From assembly GCA_015501585.1 (NCBI GenBank), contig JADNRY010000011.1:186001-250000 (forward strand): a stretch of DNA of 64,000 bases, written 5' to 3'. A model generated the notes under the pieces. The model saw only the letters and a list, made by a program, of their open reading frames with translations, did no database searches and was not told the origin of the DNA. A program made the position numbers and the translations under genes. Origin of the DNA: Rhodocollybia butyracea (Eukaryota > Basidiomycota > Agaricomycetes > Agaricales > Omphalotaceae). The first letter of the stretch is position 1. Each line of letters begins with the position of its first letter. Below are positions 44,786 through 55,367 of the stretch, piece after piece.

Positions 44786-47285
44786 ATGTCCCCGCCAATC
44801 AAATGCCGGGTAAGTTCATAGAATATCTATGCTCCGTGCTCTTGGATCTGAAGTTTGCTAGTACTACAATCCCGACACAGGAGAGGCGATTGGCGGAGGA
44901 TGCAGGCGTGGCGACTGTACTTTTGTCCATCCATCTGACCGCGACTGGCTCAAGGCACATCCGTCGTATAAGAAAAATAGAGACAGATATGTGAGTTCCT
45001 AACAGAGCATTAATGAAAGATTTTTTCATCCAGTCTACGAAATCGCAGAGAGAAGATCGTGACAAGGAGCTTGATTCCAGGGATGACCGTGGACGGTCTA
45101 GAGACCATGTGCGAGGTTCCTCTGGGTTTAGTTCGAATTCCTACCCCCGTAAAGACGATGTCTTGGACCGTGTAAAAAGCTCGAGGTGGCGCACTTCACC
45201 ACCACCGTCAGCGAGGAGACTTTCCGATGCCAGCGACAGTACCAGATCGTCCTCGCGAAGGCAAAGAGATTCAACGCCTCCACGAGTGGCGAGAGGCTCG
45301 TCTTTTTCGAGAGTGGCAAGAGACTTGTCGCCACTGGGAAAACGAAGGGATCACACTCCATCTCCTCCGAGACGAAAGTCACCGCTAAGAATGTCTCCGC
45401 CTATTGGCAAAGGCAAAGGCAAAGAGTTGGATGGCGCAGATTCAGGCGTCGGTGACTGGAGCGCCTGGGGCAACTCTGATTCAGCATGGGCTCAAACTTC
45501 AAGTGCTGGTGCAGATGCGGCCCCTAAATGGGGGTCTCCATCTCAAAGTACACAGAAACCAAAGAAAAGCAACCTTCCACCTCTGCCGCCTTCTTCTCCT
45601 CCACCCACATTCCCATCTTCTTCTGCTCCTGCTCCTCCTGTACCTACAAACAGTTGGTCAGCGTCTAGTGCACGAAAGGAAATGCCAAAGCCAACGCGAA
45701 AAGAGAGCGACTCTCCCGCGTTTCCTTCGTCGTCAATCTCTACGCGTTCATCCTCGGACTCTGGTCTCCCATCTTTGCGTGAACCAATAAAAACTTCCCC
45801 TGACTTTCCCTCTAAATTGCCGAACCTAGCAGTGTCCAAACTCAAACCAATTGCTGGACCTTCTGGGCAGAAAGAAGGCAGTCCTCGTGCTCCCTCACCA
45901 TCATCCTCACTCGGTAGAAAAGATGGTTATCTTCGGGTTCAAGCCTCCTCTCCAGCTCCCACCAATGTATCAACTTCTTCCTCACACAAATCCTTAAAGT
46001 GCAAACGTGTTCGTAAATTCTTAACGTAAGTTTCCTCGCTCTGTGAAATGCACCTTGAACTTGAACTACTTCACATAACAGCTCCTTCGACTACGCGATC
46101 AAAAATGAGGTCCAGCGTCGTACGGTGTCCAAAAAATACGAGCGTTGGAAGAAAATCCAAGAATCGCCTCAGTATTCCCATATTCATCTCAACGGAAAAC
46201 TAAAGCTCAATGATACTCGACATCAGCTCAAGAAGAAACGCGATAGGCTTCATGATAGGGTTGGAAAGGATATTGCTGAACTTGTCGAATTCCTTAAACC
46301 ATCACCCTCTCCCGCTAATGCCAATGTCGAGGAGCTTATAAACAATGTCCGTAGAAATATACAAGACCTCAACGTATTCATCGCAGACCTCAAGCGTATA
46401 CGGGAGGAACAGCAGAAAGCAGACCAGGAAGCGAAGATGAGGGAGGAGAAGGAATTGGCGAAAACGAAGGAGCGGGAAACTGCTGCTGCTCAGGCTATTC
46501 GTTCCCCAGAAATCCTGGAAGATCATCGAGAGATCAATCTAGATGACTTGCGGGTTCAGATTGAAGAACTGGAAGTCAGGTCGCATGGTATCATGGACAC
46601 GCAGGAGGAAAACCATGCGAGGTTCCTCAATCCCGAGTTCATCGAGGATGCCTTGGAGAGGGACAATCAGGATGAAGAGCTCATAGAGGACCTTGAAAAC
46701 TATGTCGAGGAGACCGGAAAAACATTGCAGAGTCAAGCTGAAGAGGTTGGTAAAATTCACAACCGACTTTTACACCCCAATTACTCTGAAAGGAAAGAGA
46801 AAGAGGAAGATTTGGAACAGTGGCAAGAGAAGCTCGCAAAGCTGAAAGAGGAGGTACGCTACTATTTTTCGTTCTTTGTGTCCCAAGCTTAATCACTGCT
46901 GCAGATGATGACCAAGTTGGCTATTATGACCCAAGCTGCCGCTGATCGACGAGAAAAGATCAACCATCTGTCGAGCCAAATCAGAAATCTTCATAAACGC
47001 CCGAAACCGACTTATTCTTATGCTCGAGACCTGCTTCCTTATGTCGAGCCAGTAATTATTCGAGTCGTAGAAGAAGAGATCAAACCTATTCTTGCTGAAA
47101 TTCGAAATACGACACACCTTCAGGTTACAGAGCGCCAGAAGCTCATGTCACAGGCGATAGAACAAGCAATAGAGCCAATTCTACGGATGACGATGGATAT
47201 CGTTCGTCGTTCTGACGCCGCTGCTCTGCGTCAACATCCAACAGTCGCTGCTGCCCCATCTGGTTCCATTCAGCCTAGTTCTTGA
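44786..47285 (+). CDS. CCCH zinc-finger protein with a long coiled coil
   Basis: The start at 44786 encodes MSPPIKCR, and removal of the first intron (acceptor near 44858) gives KCRYYNPDTGEAIGGGCRRG and DCTFVHPSDRDW. This is a C-x14-C-x4-C-x3-H finger that may bind RNA. Then comes an Arg/Ser-rich stretch (RDHVRGSSGFSS, SSRRQRDSTPP) and a Ser/Pro-rich region up to about residue 380. After an intron at 46026-46080 a helical part begins: FDYAIKNEVQRRTVSKKYER, long Glu/Lys coiled-coil runs, and a final exon with QAIEQAIEPILRMTMDIVRR. The RS-type region and finger suggest a role in mRNA processing, but no family name is recognised. The gene runs head-to-tail from the bromodomain gene with 106 bp between, and its end converges on the DHHC gene. 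Confidence 0.75.
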
Positions 47286-47366
47286 TTTCATTTATAACAA
47301 GTTCTTGTATGTATGTTTGCACAATAGTAGATATAATAGTAACTGTAAAAGTCCAGAACAGTAAGT

Positions 47367-49233
47367 TCAAGAAAGGTCCGTCGTCCTAACCACCTCCGTC
47401 TTGGCCGCTCTTGCCTGCCCCAACGGAATATCGTCATCGCTCTCACTCTCCTCCTGAGGGATATACCTGTGATACCTCCCTGGAGTTTCCCCAAGCTGCT
47501 CCAGATAACGATGCAACATATCCTCTCTATCTGTCGGTTTAAATTCATAGCCTTCCGAACCTCGGCGAACGCGCCCATTGCTGTAGGGCCCTTCAACTGA
47601 TGATGCCGACTCATATCCTTCGCCTTCCTCATCATCATCACCACTTCCCTGGTAATCTGGGTGGTATGGGGGAAGATTCGAGTACCCCGTACCCTTGTGC
47701 TGGCGTTTCCTGCGACGGCGACGCGTCTCCAAGTCCTGTCGTATACGCTTATTATAAGGTTGTAAATCAGGATTAACACCACCGTTCTCGAAGGTCCATG
47801 GCGAATCTGCGAGCTTAAATTCTCCTTCGGCTTCTTCAAAATAAGGTAGAGTAGGATCATCCGGCGGCCAGAGCTGTTCCTCTTCTTGCTCTAATTCTAA
47901 AGTGGAGAGGGGTGTTAGTAGAGCAGAGGAAAGGAGGGAAGGAAAGAAAGAAAAGAAAGCTTGAAGGTTTCAGATGAGAGTTTGGTATAGAAAAACGCAT
48001 ACGTATAACTTACCGAAAAGAGCGAACGAGTTATCCTAGATGACCTTCGGCCTCTTCACGCTCATATTGTTCTCGGATGGTGGAAAGTTCGACCAACACA
48101 CCTTCGCCATCTGTAAGTTCATATCTAAGTCCATTGCCTGGGGTTTTGGTTGGCCAGCACCATAAATAAGGATTTTTCCCCAAAACTGATTCAATGTTGC
48201 GTCGACGGCCCAGGTTCTAGCGGTCGATCAGGGGTGATTCATATCATAGATGGCATGTAAGAACTCACGTAGGGGAATTTAACGTCTCGAATTTTGCCGT
48301 GTCTGACCATCGTAGCAACTTTATCCTTCTCCCAGCCTTCAATAGTGGTGGTATTATTCAAGACTCCCATGAAATGATATACACTGAATAGAGAATCAGC
48401 CAGGAAATACGTGGCAGATGAAAGCAATGATTTATTTGCCTGAATGCTCCGACGCAAAGCAAGACTGGGATGCATGTAACAAAGTTGAGGAGGATGAAGA
48501 CAAATTCTACGGCAGGAATTGAATCCTTGAGTACATAAAGTCAATGAGTGATACAAAGATACAAAAATCTGGTAGACGCACCCAATAATTTACGGAGAGA
48601 TTATGTTGCACTCTCCGTATCATCATGATAAAATGATACGAACAAGCCACGTCGACATAGAACAAGAAACGAACGAAATGGCCATAATTGTAGTGACCGA
48701 CGCAGTTGTTAATCCAAGGACAGTGATGATCCATACGAAGCACACAACTAGGAGCAATTCAATTTCTGCGATTCGACAATATTTATCCAACTTACTGGTT
48801 ACATTGTCGACAGTGGTGAGTTCTGGGAGGCTTGTAGGTTTCGCACATCCTGCAATACCGTGGTTTTCCTGTCAACTTTTTGACTTCGAATCCGTCCGAA
48901 TGCGTGTCTGGCCTCTGAGCGGCTTCAGCAAGGCTGACTGATGCTGCAGACAATGAACATACCCAAGCTTCTGGGACTCTTCCAGGATCAACTGTAACAC
49001 ATAGAAAGTAGTTCCATAGAAGCATTCCTACTAGCAAGCTTTGAGTTCATTAGCAGACGTTAACCAGAATAAACAGATGTGACAAACTTGAAAGGAAGGA
49101 GCAAAACAATGAGCTCGACAGATAAAACTCCTCCATACCATGGCCAGATAACGAATATTTGAGAAGAATATGCAATGAATGAGATGAGAAGAAGAACAAA
49201 ATTGACGATTAATCGGCCAAGAATATCGGCCAT
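47367..49233 (-). CDS. PFA4: DHHC palmitoyltransferase, Pfa4-like
   Basis: Adds palmitate to cysteines of membrane proteins; Pfa4 modifies chitin synthase Chs3 in yeast at the ER. The start [20 protein letters not shown] is at 49233. Four spans are seen: [32 protein letters not shown], a third after the catalytic domain ([20 protein letters not shown]) and a fourth in the split exons near 48450. The cysteine-rich domain reads [20 protein letters not shown], intron, then [20 protein letters not shown], with all zinc ligands. C-terminal exons give [19 protein letters not shown] acidic sequence (47880-47910) and [20 protein letters not shown], then a basic run [11 protein letters not shown], then an acidic tail. 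The DPG motif is visible as [12 protein letters not shown]. The TTxE motif is not clear in my read. The order fits Pfa4. Confidence 0.88.
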
Positions 49234-49281
49234 GGAAGAAGGTGAGAAACAAATTATTTTCCGATAGTATCCGGCTTGGAG

Positions 49282-50688
49282 ATGCACAGTCACCATATCT
49301 CCTTTGCTCGTCGTGTTTCCTCAGCGCACGTTCGTTTCGGCTCTACAGCCACGGCGAAAGCCACTCGTCTTGCAGCTAGCTGGGACGATATTCACATTCG
49401 TATGTATTTTCTGGGTAATTCGCAACTCGTTTCTCATATTGTACCTTTTAGCATCTAAAATCGAGCAACAACAAGAAGGTAAAAATCATGCCTTTAGAGC
49501 CATGAAACTCAGGCTGAACAGAACATATAAGCAGCTCAAAAAACAGGCCTCAGTGCTCGTTTGAACTTTCGAAGACCGCAGGCAGCCCAGACCCAGGATA
49601 ACGCGCCAGCTGCTCCACCTTTGATTCCCCTCGGTTCTAGAGCGCGAGTTCCTAAAGCAAACGCCTGGCCTAACTCGTCTCCTCGTGTCAGTCAGGATAC
49701 TACGCCTCGTAAAGCTTCACCACAAATTCCTATCGAAAACAGTCTCGAAGCAGCTGCAGCTGTTAGCGAGTCTGCCGTGGACGATGCGAACATCTCTTGG
49801 GAAAAAGGCTTGAAAATAATTGAACAATCATCTTCCTCTCCACATGCAAGGGTCAGGAAACCCATTGCTGGCAGGGCTTGGAGTCCAAATGCATCGTCTC
49901 CTGCCCCTGCAAAGGCCAGGACACCGAGTGCTGCAAGGACTTCTAGTCCGAACAGTGACGCTCGTATGAGACGAGCACCGTCTTCTGCTACGAGAAAACC
50001 AGTCGTTGGCAAGAGCTGGAGTCCGGACGGTGGAACTGTCAACACCAGCACTTCTGTCCAGCGCACCAAGACACTTACTCCCCGTGCTCAAATGAAACTA
50101 GAAAAGGAAGCGGAGGAGGAGGAAGAGAGTGCTAGACTGGCGTTAGAGCTGAGCCAGTCGGCTGAAAACGATTCTCAAAATGATCCTGAAATGGAATACT
50201 TTTGGGATGAAACCGTCAAAGACGGTGTTTCTCTTATGGTCCCTGGCCTTGGCCAAGATGCCCGAGTGTGGTACGAAACCATCCTTCGACAGAACAGAGA
50301 ACCTGCTGCTCCAGATCACACCGGCCCCGACATCGAAATTTCGTCCCATTTACATGACCTTTTCGGGGTTGATCATGCCAAACAACAGAGTCTTATGCTG
50401 TCGAATCTCGGCGCCTTGCAACGCGATGCCCCGGTAACTGTTCGTCCAGCGGTGAAAAAGGGCAAAGTGAACTACCAAGTCCGCAAAGTCATGCAGAGAC
50501 ACGGCGGTGACTACTCGCACCTGCAGCCCCAACTCGATGTCACCGACTTGGGCAGGATGCGTCCCTCAAACATTGCTCTTCTTGCCATGTCCCGTCGGGC
50601 TGAAGCTAGCACGGACCAGAGGCAAACTTTCGGTGCAGTTATTGCATCCACTCTTAAAGGTATAGATAGAGTAGCTAAAACAGTGTAG
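49282..50688 (+). CDS. Unknown protein with a probable mitochondrial presequence
   Basis: I do not recognise a family. The start at 49282 gives [20 protein letters not shown], with many Arg and Ser and no acid in the first 40 residues, as in mitochondrial presequences. Two introns join to [20 protein letters not shown] and then the main exon (49559-50688). That carries a Ser/Pro-rich stretch with repeated [37 protein letters not shown] segments (a loose G-x-W/S-SPxG repeat), then an ordered part [20 protein letters not shown] and [20 protein letters not shown]. The end is [20 protein letters not shown] and [20 protein letters not shown]. Its start is only 48 bp from the divergent PFA4 start. 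A mitoribosome-linked protein is possible but not shown. Confidence 0.6.
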
Positions 50689-51199
50689 TCGCATCTAGAA
50701 CTAGCGTAGTATCCACTCAACTAATCCCAATTATCACTGCTCAAAATTAAGACAACAATTATATGTACAGTCTTGAAAAGGTCAGTATATGAACAAAAAA
50801 TCTGCTACTATAGTTCATCTTCGCTTTCCACATCCGACCTTTGCTTCTCCTCGTCCACCTCCATTTCATTGACTTCGACCTCCTTTTCCCTCTGCTTTTC
50901 CACACCCAGCCCCCCCTCACTCTCGTCCATCTCCATTTCGTCGTCTTTGCCGTTTCCCTGCTGTAGCGCTTTGATTTTCTTCTTATTCCGCTTCACTGGA
51001 ATGCCTTTCCCCTCCTGATCTGTTACTTTGACCTTCTTTTGCTTTCGCCGAACTACATCTTGCTTCACGGAACTCTCGTCTTTCTCCTCTCCTTGCTCCG
51101 CCGCTTTGCCTTTCTTTTTCTTTCCCTTTCCGTTTACCGAGCCGTCTTCTTTATCCTCCTTCTCCTCTTCCACATTCTCGTCCATCTCTTCCGGTTCTG

Positions 51200-53265
51200 T
51201 CAAATCACTCTCCTCTTCCCCCTCTCTGCCACCTCATCCTCACTTTGGGAGTCCTCACCATGCTCCCTGTGGGCCATATCCAACGCTCTAATCAAAATCT
51301 CGCTCTCCGGCGTAGGTATTCTTCTGCCCTCCGTAAATTTCGTATCGAGCTTGAACAACGGATTCATCTGCTGCGCAAACTTTAGAAACTTTGGATCCTC
51401 CTCAACACCAGCGTATTCTGAATACTTTAGCTGAAAGATATCGTCGCGGAGTAACCACAGTGGAAGCTCAAAGTCCATTTCCATGGCAGTGACATCAACG
51501 GGGATTTTGAACCCCCAGGCGAGGTTATGCCGTTGGCGGCGCATTCGAGAGCCTCCGTGTTCGAGATTTTGGGCTGCGAGGACGAGACCACATGTTTTAG
51601 ACGAAGGGCGAGCAGGGGCACGGGAGACTGAGCGTCGGGTTGGGGCTGAGACCGTGTCGTGAGCGGGTATGGGTATGGGCGTGATACCAAAAGGAGGGAC
51701 AGAGGCAGAAGTTTCAGGTTCTTCAAGGGTGACGATTTTTCGTCGCTTTTTAAGCGGACGGTGTGGAGCGTGAGGAGGTTCAGGGGCTGGTGTAGTGGCG
51801 AGTTCATCGATGTCCATACTGGGTGTGGACATGTCCATGGGCTCGTATACATCTTCTGAAGACGGATGAAGTTTGCGGTTCTGCGCGAGTTCACCATTTA
51901 TAGCGGAAGCTGGGAGTTCAAGCGTGGAATGCGGCGGCGGCGCCTCGACCAATTGGTCAATATCATCGGGTTGTATTTGGTCGAATTCAGGAGCTAAAAC
52001 CGCAATTTCTGGGAACATAGGGGATTCTACTGCGGGAGTGGGGAGTGATGATATGATTCGAGGAGTGTTGACTAGTGGTGGTTGGACTGCTGATTTGGGA
52101 TGTTCAGGTGGGGGAGTACCAGGCTGGTGGAGTGTAGATATGACTCGAAGAGCGTCGACGGCTGGTAAAATGCCAGGCTGTGAAGTACTAGGCAAATTCT
52201 GTCCCTTCTGCAACATATCCTTGTTCTTGGGAGGACGACCGCGTCTAGCCGGAGGTTCGCCGGACTGCGATTTCTTTTTACTAGCAAGTTTAATCTTTAG
52301 TTTCAGAGACTGTTTGTTCGAATCTCCCCCTTCTTCTTCCTTATCCTCCACTTCTGATTCTCGGTCGTCGGGATGAGGCTGAGGAATTTGGTTCGATGTG
52401 GACGTGGATGCAACAAGAGACACATTATTATCTTCAATTTCACCGTCTGTCGCAATCGTATTTGTTTTTCGCCTCGGGAGCAGAATCCTATACCTCTCCT
52501 CTAAGGATTCAGCAACAGTCAACATTGCCTTCCTGCGCCGCTCGCCTTCAGCAATCGATGCACCATTAAGCAGGGCTTGCCCATCCTCCTCGTGTACTTC
52601 ACCATCAGGATGAGGAGGGAAGTCTGAAGCAGGTAGCGTAAGAAAAGCGGCGTAATCCATAGCGCGAAGCTGCTCGACTCGTTCGTGAAGTTTATATTGT
52701 TCATGCTGTAGTTTCTCCTTTTCCCTGAGACGTTGTGACTTTTCGTGTTTTTCATATTTCCGATGTCTTTGTAGATAGGCTTCATCAGAGGTGTCTACTG
52801 CTTGCTGTAAAGAGTCAGAATTCAGTTTGTAGGGTTATTGAAACCACTCACTGTTTCGCCAATACGAGGTCTAAACCGAGATACGATGCCTTCACCCTCT
52901 GTAGATTCAAATACCGGTGTTTCGATGGCTTGTTGTTCTCGATAGGCCTTTATCACTTCTGGCCGTTCGAAGTAACGTTCATAAGCGCCAGAGTTGATTT
53001 GAAGCGAAGAAGAAACATTTGATGGCGCAAGAACAGGATCTGTCGTTAGAAAGAATTGGGTATCTTTGGGGATTAATGGCTCGTCTTTGGCTGAAACATC
53101 GCGTTAGATTATGTTTGGCTAAACCAGCAACCTAGTTATACCTTGTCTGCGAATCTGTTCTATTATCATGGTATCTGCTTCACAGGTCCCTACGCCAGGC
53201 CCTCCACGCCGTGCAGAACGCGATGGCAAGATTCGTTTTGGGAGAGAAAGAGGACTAGTCGCCAT
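51200..53265 (-). CDS. SAS4-like chromatin protein, possibly frame-broken at the C-terminus
   Basis: Proteins with a SAS4 domain are subunits of histone acetyltransferase complexes. The start MATSPLSLPKRILPSRSARR is at 53265. Then GGPGVGTCEADTMIIEQIRR and, after an intron, DEPLIPKDTQFFLTTD. The domain is a basic coiled run joined over introns: QRHRKYEKHEKSQRLREKEK, LQHEQYKLHERVEQLRAMDY, AAFLTLPASDF. A Ser/Pro-rich middle with an AT-hook-like RRGRPPKNKD and an ordered C-terminal part with LWLLRDDIFQLKYSEYAGVE follow, stop 51200. Just downstream (50808-51203) another frame encodes a Glu/Lys-rich tail, EENVxx-type runs with KGKKKKGK. One extra base in the G5 run at 51218-51222 would join the frames. 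So the stop at 51200 may be an artefact or a real truncation. Domain naming is moderate. Confidence 0.65.
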
Positions 53266-54566
53266 TTGGCTTTTCTAGTCGAGTTGCAACTTTTTGCTTT
53301 TTGCTAGTCAATGTGTGGATGAAAGACGCGTGTTTAGAGGATCAGCAGAGGCTGCTAAATGTTCAACGTGCAGAGGACAAAAGAAAAGTCTTTTATGCCA
53401 AAAAATGAACAAGGTTTTTTGTGAACCAGGGCCGGCGGTCACAGGCGCTACTAATACTTCTGCGAATATCCAATCAAAGTTCAACTCTATAATTTCGGTT
53501 GTCGGTAACTCATTCAACGAGGAAAGTGGCATGTATTAATGATTACAATCCTTCGAGTCAGTGTTGGAGGTTGGTCAAGCATCTATGTATCTCTACCGTG
53601 ATTTTTGAACGCAATGAAGGATTGTCGGACACGCTCTACTTACCCTTTTCCAGCTTCTTTCAATGATAGTAGGGATCGTAGCAACAAGGTAAATTGAAAA
53701 GTAAGGCACAAGAAAATTCCTCTACTCTACTGTGCATTGATGAACTCGCCTTGCTGTTTGAAATTTCGAAATGGGCTACACACTTCTTGCTCCAAGCTCG
53801 CGCGAAATCTCAACACGAAATCTATAACTTTGTCTGGTCAGTAAGTGAATTTTGATTTGAATGCTCACTAACGCTCTCCAAGTTCTCTTTCCCAGTGTTT
53901 CTCCCCTTTACAAGCTGCTTCGCTTCGGTCCTCTGCAAGCCATCCTTCTCTTTTGCATTTATTGCCCCCCAGCTTGTCATACACAGCCTGAGGAATCAAG
54001 TTTGGCACTAGAAGGCTCAAGTAATACCGGTGAACTGTAATCAGAAAGTCAGTGCACCTCCGAAACCAGGAAGGACATCAAGATCAAGAGATGAGACTCT
54101 TATAGCAGTTTTAATAGTCGAGAGATAACTCAGTTCTGTGGCTTGGTATCTCTGTGCGAAGCTGCTTCAAACGTGTCGCTCAGCGCAGCTTGGTGGCTTC
54201 GTACGACCTCTGAAGCTGGGGAGGGCATTGAGAGCCATCGACTTCGTGGGGACATGCCCTTAATAACTTGGACATGGTTGGTTACGCCCAATGCAGTCCC
54301 TAACATTGTCATCAGTGTCCGGAATAGATGTTCTGTCTGTTATTCTGCTTGTTCCGACCTGCATCCTCTCGATGACAAGACTTTATTTCTCCTGTTGCAA
54401 GGAGCTGGTTCATATTGAACAAGACGATGAAGTTACTTAGTTTTATCTGCGTCGTTATCCAAAGTGGTAGTCCTGCTTCTAGGGAGTCCTGTGACGCCTT
54501 GATTGGTTGTAGATAACATACGAAGAGCGACCTTGGAATTTGAATTTATGGGGACGTATTTACTAT
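53266..54566. other. 1.3-kb intergenic stretch, no gene seen
   Basis: Holds the promoter of the SAS4-like gene (divergent side) and the 3' region of the ACT-domain gene. Frames at 53294-53539 (+) and 54143-54418 (+) have no motif and no partner exons that I could join. No terminal repeats noted. Confidence 0.45.
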
Positions 54567-55086
54567 TCACTCTTCAAATGTCCAACCATCTGCTTTTAGA
54601 GTTTCTACAGCCAACTCGACGTGATTCTCGTTCACCAACAGATAGTCGGTATTCCTAGAGCCAAATGAGCTACAGTTTGCAGAAACAATGGCATATAAAC
54701 TAACCATGTGGAGATCACAAAGATCCCAATCCCAGCCGACTTCAATGGAGCGCTCAGTTGGGCCAGCACTCCTACCAGAGCTGGTTGGAAAATGATGAGA
54801 GGACGCTATAACAGATACTTGGCACCTTACAAAATTCCATAGGTCCTCGAAGTTTAATGCATCGCCATATAGCGTCCGGTTTGAAAGCTACAGGAATTCC
54901 GGTATGCCATTCACCTACAATTGAAGTTTCCTCTGATGTACGAGTCACATTCAGGAACCTAGTGCTGTCTACCAAAGAGACTATTATAGACTGTGGAATA
55001 GGGGCACTAGGCTGGAGTTTGGATACAAAATAGGTGCCAGAATGGACATGCAGATGAAGACAGGGGTGTTCAATAGGAGGAGGCAT
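54567..55086 (-). CDS. ACT-domain protein (CASTOR-like ACT_7 type)
   Basis: ACT domains bind amino acids; the animal relatives CASTOR1/2 sense arginine upstream of TORC1. The start MPPPIEHPCLHLHVHSGTYF is at 55086. Three exons make about 130 residues. Exon 1 contains SIVGEWHTGIPVAFKPDAIW and RCIKLRGPMEF. Exon 2 (after intron 54780-54832) has LVGVLAQLSAPLKSAGIGIF and VISTW. Exon 3 has NTDYLLVNENHVELAVETLK and ends ADGWTFEE. The segment GVLAxLxxPLKxAGIxIFxxSTWNTDYxLV is the hallmark of the small fungal/bacterial ACT proteins that resemble one CASTOR ACT half. A link to TOR signalling is speculation. The family assignment is good. Confidence 0.8.
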
Positions 55087-55367
55087 GTAGAACACGAGTT
55101 AGCGTTACTTTTGCCTAGCGCTCCAATAAACTTCTAAACATATGTTGAAGTATGTAGTCCGACTGACTATATGCCCATCAATGAAATCCCCATTCAAAAA
55201 TTCGAACAGCAAATGAGAGCAATGCAAAAAGCAGAGTGTCACGGCAGCACAGCATCGTGGCAAACCGGAACAAGCAAGCACCACTTTCCTTTTATTGAAA
55301 CATTTAGCGCACACGACTTTTTTAATTCCTCCCCAGTTACTTCTCTTCAAGGGACAGGGACTGGGCC

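Noticed and set aside
53294..53539. Plus-strand open frame with several cysteines (CSTCRGQ...LLCQK)
   Set aside because: Looks at first like a zinc finger, but spacing fits no known finger and no neighbouring exon joins it.
54143..54418. Plus-strand frame of 91 codons in the 1.3-kb gap
   Set aside because: No motif, and its antisense is equally open; treated as chance.
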